Shown here one piece after another: positions 14,652-21,878 of a DNA stretch of 24,109 nt. The notes under the pieces are model-generated. The model did not search any database, was not told the DNA's origin, and was given only the letters and a program-made list of their open reading frames with translations. The position numbers were made by a program, and so were the translations under genes. Positions within the stretch are counted from its first letter, which is position 1; every line of letters starts with the position of its first letter. This DNA comes from Spirochaetota bacterium (GTDB lineage: Bacteria; Spirochaetota; UBA4802; JAFGJZ01): contig JAEWVL010000045.1 of the NCBI GenBank assembly GCA_023396665.1, forward strand, positions 1 through 24,109, in the 5' to 3' direction.

Positions 14652-14975
14652 ATGGAAATTTCGCGTCGCAATAACGGGGATATACAGATACTCAGTGTCA
14701 GCGGAGAGGTTGATCTGTATAATGTTTCCGAATTGAAAAGAGCGCTTTTTGAACTGACCGAAGGAAATTATACTAACGTTGTTGTTGATATGAAAAACGT
14801 GAATTACATGGATTCTTCAGGTATCGGTGCCCTTGTGGCGGGTCAAAAGAAAATGAAGGCTCACCAGGGATCTTTCGCGCTCATGAATATTAATGATGAT
14901 ATTCTTAATATTCTCAAACTGGCCACGCTTGATAAATTTTTTAAAATTTATATGAACGAAAATGAGATAGTGTGA
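14652..14975 (+). CDS. STAS-domain anti-anti-sigma factor (RsbV/SpoIIAA-like)
   Basis: A 107-residue single STAS domain. DIQILSVSGEVDLYNVSELKRAL is the first strand-turn-helix, and NYMDSSGIGALVAGQK contains the phosphorylatable serine pair (S55/S56) at the conserved position of SpoIIAA-family proteins. When unphosphorylated such proteins bind a kinase/anti-sigma factor and release its target. CGGAGG (14642-14647) lies four bases before the ATG. It converges on an RsbU-type phosphatase six bases away, so the two ends of a partner-switching pair are side by side. The RsbW-type kinase is not in the window. A shared hairpin covers both gene ends. Confidence 0.93.
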   Translation: MEISRRNNGDIQILSVSGEVDLYNVSELKRALFELTEGNYTNVVVDMKNVNYMDSSGIGALVAGQKKMKAHQGSFALMNINDDILNILKLATLDKFFKIYMNENEIV

Positions 14976-14995
14976 GCGGGTTCAGGAAACCCGCT
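14975..14995. terminator. Hairpin in the gap between convergent STAS and RsbU genes
   Basis: AGCGGGTT (14975-14982) pairs with AACCCGCT (14988-14995) around a CAGGA loop, an uninterrupted eight-base GC-rich stem. It covers the stop codon of the phosphatase and the last base of the STAS stop codon. No T run follows on either strand, so it may be a weak bidirectional terminator or a stability element. Confidence 0.45.
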
Positions 14996-16517
14996 TAAAG
15001 ACAAGAAATGTCGTGTCGTCGTGAGGCGCTGCGGTACTTCTGAATCTTTCAAGATCGTCAATAATAAGCTGCACTATTTCGTCCGCACTTTTCTCGTGGT
15101 TCGAAGAAACAATTGATTGCAGTCGTTTTAGTCCGTATTCCTCTTTGTCGGGATTTCTCATTTCCGTAACACCGTCCGTGTACAGTATGATTATATCACC
15201 CGGATTAAGAGCCACTTTCGTTTGCAGATATTCCGCATCTTCCATGACTCCGATAGGCATTCCGTCTATTTTTGTTGTGGTGCAAGCCCCCTTCTGTGCG
15301 CGATAGCAGAACAGCGGACCGTGACCGGCGTTTGAAAAAGCCACCATTTCCGATTCCCTGTCATAGATCATAAAAAATAGTGTTGCGAATTTATCGATGG
15401 CAAATTCAGCACTCAGCGCATCGTTAATGGCGCTCACTATTTTTTTACACTGTATGGTTTTGGGATCCTGCCTGATTGCCGAGACAAAAACGGTTCGTAT
15501 CATCACCATTACAAGAGAAGCCGGAATACCCTTTCCCGAAACGTCGCTGATTAGGGCTCCTATTCGTTTGTCATCAATCTCGATATAGTCAAAATAATCC
15601 CCCCCTACCCCTTTTGCTGCTTTCGTATATCCCCTGATCTGAATGCCGTCTTTGTTGTAGAAGCCCATGGGGTTAAGACCTTCCTGTATCTCTTTTGCAA
15701 GTTCCAGCTGTTCCTGCATGATTCGGCCTTCAATTTCTTTTTCCTTTGATTGTTTAAGCTCGTCAGTCATATTGTTGAAATCTTCGGCAAGGGCTTCAAT
15801 TTCGTCGTGTGAGCGTACACTGATCTTGTGATCTAGATTGCCGGTGCTGATGATTGCGACACCTTCTGAAAGCTTTTTGAGCGGTTTCGTGGTTATAAAG
15901 GCAAGAAAGGTTGCCGCAACAACTGCTGCGGCGGAAAAGACAAGAATAAGCAGAATGATCGCATTTCGAATCAGTGCGGCCTGCTCATGAATTGCCCTGT
16001 CTGAAAAACCCAGTTGAATGAGAGCAGCCTTTTCGTCGTTAAATTGATTGTATATGACAAGGGTAAAATCAAAGATGTTGTTTCCACGATTCGATTCAGG
16101 ATCGGCTAGTTCACGTAAAACAATTTCCCGCGATTCAGACTGAAATAGTTCATTTATGTGCGGATCGGCATTGGGTTGCCCGATCATATCCTGGTTTGAG
16201 CTGTTGATGACGGAAAGATTGCGGTCGTAGACGTATGCGTATAAAAATGCGTCGTTTTTTTCAATTTTCTGAATGCCGGAGATGATATTTAATTCGTCGT
16301 TTCCAAGATTGGTCTGAACAATCGTGGAGAAATTCTCCATCTGGGTTTGCGCAAGTGTGATGATGTTTTCACGGACTATTCTTTTTCCCATCTGCAGCAT
16401 GTACAGAGCCATTGAGAGTATGACGACCAGGGTCAGTATGATCATTGCGATCGAGAATTTATAGGTTAACCCGAAACGGACAATCTTCTGGCTGCGGGTT
16501 TTCTCTTTTTTACTCAC
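14982..16517 (-). CDS. rsbU: Membrane RsbU/SpoIIE-type serine phosphatase with HAMP
   Basis: A 511-residue signalling phosphatase. A membrane helix at about 22-44, an extracytoplasmic sensor region of about 140 residues (45-183), a second helix at about 185-207, and a HAMP domain (208-260, with SHDEIEALAEDFNNM) lead into a PP2C/SpoIIE domain (275-508). Metal-binding acidic residues are all present: VGGDYFDY (D307), SDVSGKGIP (D325), YTDGVTEM (D448) and PHDDTT (D500/D501). Such enzymes dephosphorylate STAS proteins, and a STAS gene lies at the next locus on the opposite strand. GTG at 16517 is the start, with AGAGG five bases upstream. It is the last gene of the minus-strand block, 174 bases after the TPR gene. 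Confidence 0.95.
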   Translation of the reverse strand: MSKKEKTRSQKIVRFGLTYKFSIAMIILTLVVILSMALYMLQMGKRIVRENIITLAQTQMENFSTIVQTNLGNDELNIISGIQKIEKNDAFLYAYVYDRNLSVINSSNQDMIGQPNADPHINELFQSESREIVLRELADPESNRGNNIFDFTLVIYNQFNDEKAALIQLGFSDRAIHEQAALIRNAIILLILVFSAAAVVAATFLAFITTKPLKKLSEGVAIISTGNLDHKISVRSHDEIEALAEDFNNMTDELKQSKEKEIEGRIMQEQLELAKEIQEGLNPMGFYNKDGIQIRGYTKAAKGVGGDYFDYIEIDDKRIGALISDVSGKGIPASLVMVMIRTVFVSAIRQDPKTIQCKKIVSAINDALSAEFAIDKFATLFFMIYDRESEMVAFSNAGHGPLFCYRAQKGACTTTKIDGMPIGVMEDAEYLQTKVALNPGDIIILYTDGVTEMRNPDKEEYGLKRLQSIVSSNHEKSADEIVQLIIDDLERFRSTAAPHDDTTFLVFKRVS

Positions 16518-16691
16518 TGGAACCTCTGCATCTGAATATGAAACACATTCCTGATAGCGACCGACGGTTGACGAATAATGCCTGACTCGCCTTAAAAAGC
16601 ATCTTCCAAAAAACCGGATGTAATGCCGTATTTATTTTCTTATAACCGAAATACCATGATACGTCTGTATGTTCCCTTATTAGTATCGGAA

Positions 16692-18674
16692 TTACTGTTC
16701 CATCAGCAACAGACATTTTCGAATATTGTTTTTGGCTTTCTGATGCTCGGGATCGATCGAGAGCACCTTTCTCCACTCGGCTATAGCCTCGGGGAAACGG
16801 TTACTCGTATAATAATTAATACCATTCAGATAGTATTTTCTTACAAGCTCTTTTTCCGTTTCGCTGAGCACTTTTCTGCCGGGAGTTGCCGGTGTACCGG
16901 CTCCGAGTCGTAATTGTGACTCGATATTATTAATATTAATAATCGCCTTTATGTTATCGGGATCATTACGGGCAACCCATCTGAAATCCTCAAGTGCGCG
17001 CATGATATTATCCCTTCCACCCTGCCGGTAATATCCCATACCGCGCTCATACCTTTGTTGAATTTGAGTTTCGCTTGCTTTCGGGGTATTGGGAGGAAGC
17101 GGAGTTTGCACGACGGCCGCGCTTATCACCTCGGGAACTTTCGGTTTTGTCGCATTTGTTGAGGCGATCAGTTCGTCTATCTGGGGATACGCGGGAGCTA
17201 TTGATTTTATGATTTCGAATTTGCGCAGCGCACGCTGATATTGCTTTTGCTGAACAAGCTTTTTCCCCTGTTCAATCTGTTCACTCGCAAAACGATTAAA
17301 CAGCTCCGGATTCAGTTTAAGCTGGCATTTCAGAAGAAATTCTGTGGCGAGTGCATTGTTTGGAAAAAGCTTCAGAATCCGTTCCCACTGTTCCAGGGAT
17401 TTATCGTAGTTGCCGGCTTCAAAGTGAGCGCGCCCTGAGTGCTCCAGGGACTTGACTATCGCATAGTAGGGAGATGAGGGATCAATGATGTCCTGGCGTT
17501 CAAGTTCAAGCGCTTCTTTTGCCGTTGCTATGTATCTTTGCGCAAGTTCGTTTTTCGGATCGTATTGCAGGATTATTTCAAAAGATGATATCGCCTCGGC
17601 ATATTCGCTCTGTGTCAGATGTAAAAGACCGTTCTGGAATTCCCTGTTAATCTTATCAAGAATTTCCTTTCGCATCCGGTCCTGATAATCCTTTTTCAGT
17701 TGTTCAATTGAATCAAGGCGCGCGCGTGCATCCTTGTAATTGTCGATGAGTGACAGAACTGTTGTAAAATCTTCCTTGGCGTTGTCGAACTGGTAGGTGG
17801 AGAGATTGCTGACACCCGATTGATAGAACTGTTCCGCCTGGGAACGTCGTCTTTCAAGATCGTACTGCGCCTCGAGTTTTTCGTCTATTTGGGCAATATA
17901 TGTTTCAGCTTCGGGGTTACCAGGATCAAGGTGTATCACCTCCCTGAATTCGTTGAGGGCGGATACGTAATCTTCACTGTTGTAGAAACTGATGCCTTTT
18001 TCCATATACTGGCGGATTTTCTCGAACTTCAGCCTGCTCTGTAATGCGAGATTACATTCATATTTCCCCTGTTTCGCAACGGTATCGCTCGGGAAAACAC
18101 CCAGCATCTTGTCGTACCAGACGATTGCGTTTTCAAAATCATTGACCTTCCGGTATTCGATAGCGCGTTTGTAGTATTCATCGTATTTTTGACGTTTTTC
18201 CCTGGAAAGACGCTGGCGTTCTATCTCGACATCGACTTCGGCGCTGATGCGTGTGACTCGGGAACGCAGTGACTGCAGTTCCGTGTCATTCGGGTCAATA
18301 CGGTATGCGATGATGAAATTCCTGACCGCCTCATCGCATTTCGGTTTTCCTCGTTCAGGTGTTCCCTGAGCTATATCGTTTTTTATTTCACGCAGGTTTT
18401 TCTTGACGATCTGAACGGCGAGATCTTTCTTTTTTTTCTCTTCGTAGACCAGTTCTATTTTTTGCTGTATTGTGAGGTTATCGGGATCTATCTCGAGGGC
18501 TTTTATCCATTCGGTGATGGCAAGTGCGTACTGCTTGTTTTTAAAGTAGCGATCCCCCTTTTCGTCATATGCGGCGACACTTTGAGCCCAAAGCGGTGGC
18601 AGTATATAAAAAATGAGCAGTACTGCGATCAGCTGCGTTTTTTTTGAAAGAATAAACCCGAATCCCTTTCGCAT
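16692..18674 (-). CDS. Exported TPR-repeat protein
   Basis: A 660-residue periplasmic or envelope protein. Residues 1-31 are a signal peptide (IAVLLIFYILPPLWAQS). Nine to ten TPR units follow, for example AITEWIKALEIDPDN (about 52-66), ENAIVWYDKMLGVFPSD, ALNEFREVIHLDPGN, AISSFEIILQYDPKN, SLEQWERILKLFPNN and AIAEWRKVLSIDPEH near the C-terminus. Between repeats are long basic helices (IERQRLSREKRQKYDEY) that look like coiled coils. A Pro-rich linker (QTPLPPNTPK) separates the last two units. TPR proteins act as scaffolds; no catalytic motif is seen. It lies three bases after the lipoprotein gene, without its own strong ribosome binding site, so the two are coupled. Confidence 0.9.
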   Translation of the reverse strand: MRKGFGFILSKKTQLIAVLLIFYILPPLWAQSVAAYDEKGDRYFKNKQYALAITEWIKALEIDPDNLTIQQKIELVYEEKKKKDLAVQIVKKNLREIKNDIAQGTPERGKPKCDEAVRNFIIAYRIDPNDTELQSLRSRVTRISAEVDVEIERQRLSREKRQKYDEYYKRAIEYRKVNDFENAIVWYDKMLGVFPSDTVAKQGKYECNLALQSRLKFEKIRQYMEKGISFYNSEDYVSALNEFREVIHLDPGNPEAETYIAQIDEKLEAQYDLERRRSQAEQFYQSGVSNLSTYQFDNAKEDFTTVLSLIDNYKDARARLDSIEQLKKDYQDRMRKEILDKINREFQNGLLHLTQSEYAEAISSFEIILQYDPKNELAQRYIATAKEALELERQDIIDPSSPYYAIVKSLEHSGRAHFEAGNYDKSLEQWERILKLFPNNALATEFLLKCQLKLNPELFNRFASEQIEQGKKLVQQKQYQRALRKFEIIKSIAPAYPQIDELIASTNATKPKVPEVISAAVVQTPLPPNTPKASETQIQQRYERGMGYYRQGGRDNIMRALEDFRWVARNDPDNIKAIININNIESQLRLGAGTPATPGRKVLSETEKELVRKYYLNGINYYTSNRFPEAIAEWRKVLSIDPEHQKAKNNIRKCLLLMEQ

Positions 18675-18677
18675 TGA

Positions 18678-19154
18678 TCAGTTACGCATCAGCATTTTCC
18701 CGTGTATTTTCCATTCCAGCTCTGTATTTGATGATAACCTGACGAGCTCAATGGTCCCGTGCATCTGTCCTTCAGGTAAACTGCCGTCCCGAGTGATACT
18801 CTGCGCACCAACGGAAACGCTGACTGAATCATAGCTTTCGCCACCGAGAATCTTCGGCTCGGAGTAGTCAATCGAGACTATCGTGAGCCCGGAGAAATAG
18901 TAATCCTTGTATTCTTCAAGAAAGGTTTCTTTCGTTTCGGGGTATTTCATGTTTTTTGCATAGAGCTGATAATTGAGTTTTTCTATCGCATATCCCCATT
19001 GCATGATCACACTGCTTATTTTCGCGTCCTGATCACGAACATTCTTCGTGTAATTTGAAAAACAGGATGAAAGCAGCAAACACATGATAGCAAGCATGAG
19101 GATGATTGTTGCGGAAGCGGTGAATTGTCTGCGATTGATACTACTGCGACTCAT
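18678..19154 (-). CDS. Predicted lipoprotein, 158 residues
   Basis: A small lipoprotein of unknown function. The signal sequence is basic then hydrophobic (residues 1-30), and LLSSC places the lipidated cysteine at C31, a relaxed lipobox of the spirochetal kind. The mature part is about 127 residues, with a helical start (KISSVIMQWGYAIEKLNYQLYA) and later strands ending in ELEWKIHGKMLM. The C-terminal half resembles nuclear-transport-factor-2/Cif-like folds in general shape, but I do not assign a family. GAGG is six bases before the ATG. The TPR gene begins three bases after its stop, so the pair probably works together at the envelope. Confidence 0.75.
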   Translation of the reverse strand: MSRSSINRRQFTASATIILMLAIMCLLLSSCFSNYTKNVRDQDAKISSVIMQWGYAIEKLNYQLYAKNMKYPETKETFLEEYKDYYFSGLTIVSIDYSEPKILGGESYDSVSVSVGAQSITRDGSLPEGQMHGTIELVRLSSNTELEWKIHGKMLMRN

Positions 19155-19260
19155 AAAAGACCTCGTTTGTAAAATTTCACGGGAGACCCGGATATGCTGA
19201 TACGGACGAAATTTTCAAGTGCAACGTTATACAACAAGATGATTATTTCTGAAATATTTT

Positions 19261-19812
19261 TTATTGATCGTTTTCTCCAAAGACAAAGGCCGAGAACTTC
19301 TCCAGAGTGTAATCACCTTCCCGCCATGCCTCCGGCGACAATCCGGCTTTTATGCATGTATGTGATATGAACTCCTCTTTTGTCCAATTGTTTTCTGTTG
19401 CAACCTGCGGAAGCAGCAATCCCCGCCTGTATCCCTTCGATAGTATAAGACCGTGTTTGCCAATAACGATCTCATCGATGCTTGCGCTTTCAATAGGCGA
19501 GAGCACAGATATTTCCAGGACTACTTCATCAAGTTCAGAGGCCTTCAGTGGCGGAAAACGGGGGTCACTGAAGGCGGCTGAAAGAGCCATCTGGCGTATC
19601 GTTTCGCGTAAAGGGCGAATACCGACAATCGTTCCGATGCAGCCGCGAAGGGCGTGATTTTTGTGCAACGTTACAAAAGCACCGAGCTCGGTGTCGAAAA
19701 GGGGATCAGCGCATTCAGGAGCCGCTGAAGTAATATTCAGTTTTTCAGCGATAGTGTGCCGAGCCAGTTCAAGAAGAGACTGCTGCTGTTTTTGTGAAAG
19801 TGAAAAATCCAT
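19261..19812 (-). CDS. AMMECR1-domain protein
   Basis: A 183-residue AMMECR1-family protein. LRGCIGTI, containing the family's invariant LRGCIG motif, is at residues about 55-62. The rest follows the family pattern: AFVTLHKNHALRGCIG, AAFSDPRFPPL, LEISVLSPIE and GYRRGLLLPQVA. In bacteria and archaea these proteins travel with MEMO and with a radical-SAM enzyme in the AmmeMemoRadiSam set, whose reaction is not settled to my knowledge. Here AMMECR1 lies eight bases after MEMO. Its AGGAG ribosome binding site overlaps the MEMO stop codon (TAGGAG), so the two are coupled. A 106-base gap follows before the lipoprotein gene. No radical-SAM gene is in the window. Confidence 0.95.
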   Translation of the reverse strand: MDFSLSQKQQQSLLELARHTIAEKLNITSAAPECADPLFDTELGAFVTLHKNHALRGCIGTIVGIRPLRETIRQMALSAAFSDPRFPPLKASELDEVVLEISVLSPIESASIDEIVIGKHGLILSKGYRRGLLLPQVATENNWTKEEFISHTCIKAGLSPEAWREGDYTLEKFSAFVFGENDQ

Positions 19813-19820
19813 AATAACTC

Positions 19821-20645
19821 CTAGCGCGGTATTTCAAGCGCTGCGGCAAGATACCCGACGACCCGTGAACGATCGCCAGAAGTATCTGCCGAATTGGCGT
19901 AAGCCAGTTTACGAAATACATAATTTCCCCGTATGCCCGCATAATACAAGCCGGTAAGAAGCGGAGCCTCGCCGCAGGCGGCTGCGTATCCTTCATTTAT
20001 AACATTTTTCAACAGTTCGGGGTCTCTATGCTCAAGTGTCCGAATCAGCTTTGAATCGCGTGCCACCGCTTCATCATAGGGGTGAAAATGAGAAAGATCG
20101 CTGGAAATTACGAGCAGTATCTTTTTTTTGTATTGAGCCGCCGCTGACGCGATTTTTTCCGCGACCAGTTTCATCAGATCAAGGGATGAATTTGATAGCA
20201 CCAGTGCCACAAGTTTTGACTTCGGCGCAACGGTTTGGATGAAAGGAACCTGCACTTCCAGAGAATGTTCGGGAGTGTGAGCGTTTTCAATAAACGTAAA
20301 CGCCTCGCATTTCATAAGTTCCGCGGAAAATTGCGCATCTATTTGCATATCACCAAGCGGGGTTCGAAACAGCCCGTCCGGTATGATTGAAACACCGGCA
20401 AATCGTTCATAATGAGAGGGAGCCAACACTATGAACGTGTCGTATTCCTGCATGGCAATAAGCTTATAGGCGTAGGCCGCTATCTGGCCGGAATACAGAT
20501 AGCCGGCGTGGGGAGCGATGACGGCACAGACCTCGTCTTTCGGTTTAATGTCCGCTTTTTCCAGATATCCGGAAATTTCTTTTGCGAGTTCTTCGCCGTT
20601 TCTGGTATAAAACCTTCCCGCAACAAAGGGCTCTCTGACATACAT
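19821..20645 (-). CDS. MEMO1-family protein
   Basis: A 274-residue MEMO homologue related to class III non-haem-iron dioxygenases. The four residues that correspond to the metal site of human MEMO1 are present: H46 (APHAGY), H78 (LAPSHYE), H186 (SSDLSHF) and C224 (AAACG). The N-terminal REPFVAGRFYT is the usual opening. A GGGG run six bases before the ATG is the ribosome binding site. It lies 13 bases after coaB and eight bases before AMMECR1. Human MEMO1 is a metal-binding protein reported to handle iron or copper; the bacterial role in this set is not established. Confidence 0.96.
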   Translation of the reverse strand: MYVREPFVAGRFYTRNGEELAKEISGYLEKADIKPKDEVCAVIAPHAGYLYSGQIAAYAYKLIAMQEYDTFIVLAPSHYERFAGVSIIPDGLFRTPLGDMQIDAQFSAELMKCEAFTFIENAHTPEHSLEVQVPFIQTVAPKSKLVALVLSNSSLDLMKLVAEKIASAAAQYKKKILLVISSDLSHFHPYDEAVARDSKLIRTLEHRDPELLKNVINEGYAAACGEAPLLTGLYYAGIRGNYVFRKLAYANSADTSGDRSRVVGYLAAALEIPR

Positions 20646-20658
20646 CGCGCACCCCCTT

Positions 20659-21351
20659 TCAGTGTCTGAAAAAATCAGATGAAAGCGTGAGTATCGAACG
20701 GGCAGCGTCGGTTTTGGTCATTAGCGGAAGCTCAATACACTCACCTTTGCGATTATACACGAATATTCTGTTTGTGTCAACTGCAAAGCCGGCATCGGGC
20801 TGACTGATGTCGTTTAAACAAATCATGTCAAGATCCTTGCTGTGAAGCTTTTCGCGTGCGTATTCGTGAATGTTTGTCGTTTCAGCGGCAAAGCCTATAC
20901 GTATGCAGAAATGACATTCCTGTGCACACAATGCAGCGACACGCTTCAGTATATCAGGTGTCCGTCTCAATTCGATCTGAAATGTTTCTTCATTTTTTTT
21001 GATTTTCTGCTGTTCTCGTTCGATCGGGGTGTAATCGGAGGGGGCTGCGGCCATCACGAGCATATCCGCCGCCAGTATTTTTGACAACACGGCCTCACAC
21101 ATCTGTCCGGTGCTTTCGACGGCAAGTGTTTCGGCGTGTTCCGAAAGGCCTTGCGGTACCTGCATGACCGGCCCGTGAATAAGGGTTACCCGGGCTCCAA
21201 AATCAAGAGCGGCGTTCGCGAGGGCGAATCCCATCTTGCCGCTCGACGGATTTGATATGAACCTGAAGGGATCAAGCCACTCTCTGGTTGGACCGGCCGT
21301 CACCAGTACACGTTTACCCGATAATAGATCTGATCTTTTCAACGATATCAT
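20659..21351 (-). CDS. coaB: Phosphopantothenate--cysteine ligase (CoaB)
   Basis: A 230-residue CoaB domain that joins phosphopantothenate to cysteine, the second step of coenzyme A synthesis after pantothenate phosphorylation. KRVLVTAGPTRE, FISNPSSGKMG with the catalytic Asn, IGFAAETTNIHEYAREKLHSKDLDMICLNDIS (with the family's Lys) and KKNEE are typical. It is usually fused behind CoaC; here it is a separate frame that overlaps the end of coaC by 38 bases and lies one base out of frame (+1). ATG 21351 is preferred; a GTG at 21384 would extend it by 11 residues and overlap more. There is no strong ribosome binding site, suggesting coupled translation. Alternatives are a natural split, a sequencing error, or frameshifting. 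Confidence 0.92.
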   Translation of the reverse strand: MISLKRSDLLSGKRVLVTAGPTREWLDPFRFISNPSSGKMGFALANAALDFGARVTLIHGPVMQVPQGLSEHAETLAVESTGQMCEAVLSKILAADMLVMAAAPSDYTPIEREQQKIKKNEETFQIELRRTPDILKRVAALCAQECHFCIRIGFAAETTNIHEYAREKLHSKDLDMICLNDISQPDAGFAVDTNRIFVYNRKGECIELPLMTKTDAARSILTLSSDFFRH

Positions 21352-21844
21352 CCACAGTAGCCAGTTTTCCTGTTCCCTCGTCACCGCAGGCGACTAATCC
21401 GCTTTGCGGTGCAACAACGTGTACTCCTCGCGAGACGAGTAAGGCTATATTGTTCTGAACAGCGGGATTGTTCCACATCGAGGGATTCATTGCGGGGGCG
21501 ATAAGAACGGGACACTCGACCGCAAGAAAGGTTGTCGTAAGCAGGGTATCTGCGATGCCGTGCGCACATTTGCCGATTATATTCGCGCTTGCGGGTGCGA
21601 TAACGAACAGGGACGCATCTTTTTTGAGCGATATGTGTTTCATCGAAAAAGCATCACGCCTGAACGTGTCGTAAAAACAGGGATTTCCGCTGAGTGATTC
21701 AAAAAGCAGCGGTCTGATCAGTTCTGTGGCATTTTCGGTCATCACCGTATGAACATCATAATTCAGATGCACCAGACGGCGTATCACTTCACAGGACTTG
21801 TAAATGGATACTGATGAGGATATTGCAAAAACGATTTTTTTCAT
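21314..21844 (-). CDS. coaC: Phosphopantothenoylcysteine decarboxylase (CoaC)
   Basis: A 176-residue flavoprotein that decarboxylates phosphopantothenoylcysteine to phosphopantetheine. The active-site His is in MKHISL, the substrate loops are APASANIIGKCAHGIADTLLTT and PAMNPSMWNNP, and the flexible-lid cysteine is in VACGDEGTGKL. All are intact. GAGG is four bases before ATG 21844. The protein ends with VEKIRSIIG, about where the linker to CoaB would begin in the usual CoaBC fusion. It begins 34 bases after mutL, so it is probably in the mutL transcript. Confidence 0.95.
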   Translation of the reverse strand: MKKIVFAISSSVSIYKSCEVIRRLVHLNYDVHTVMTENATELIRPLLFESLSGNPCFYDTFRRDAFSMKHISLKKDASLFVIAPASANIIGKCAHGIADTLLTTTFLAVECPVLIAPAMNPSMWNNPAVQNNIALLVSRGVHVVAPQSGLVACGDEGTGKLATVDDIVEKIRSIIG

Positions 21845-21878
21845 GATCCCTCATTTCGTTATGAAAGGTCTTGCGTGT

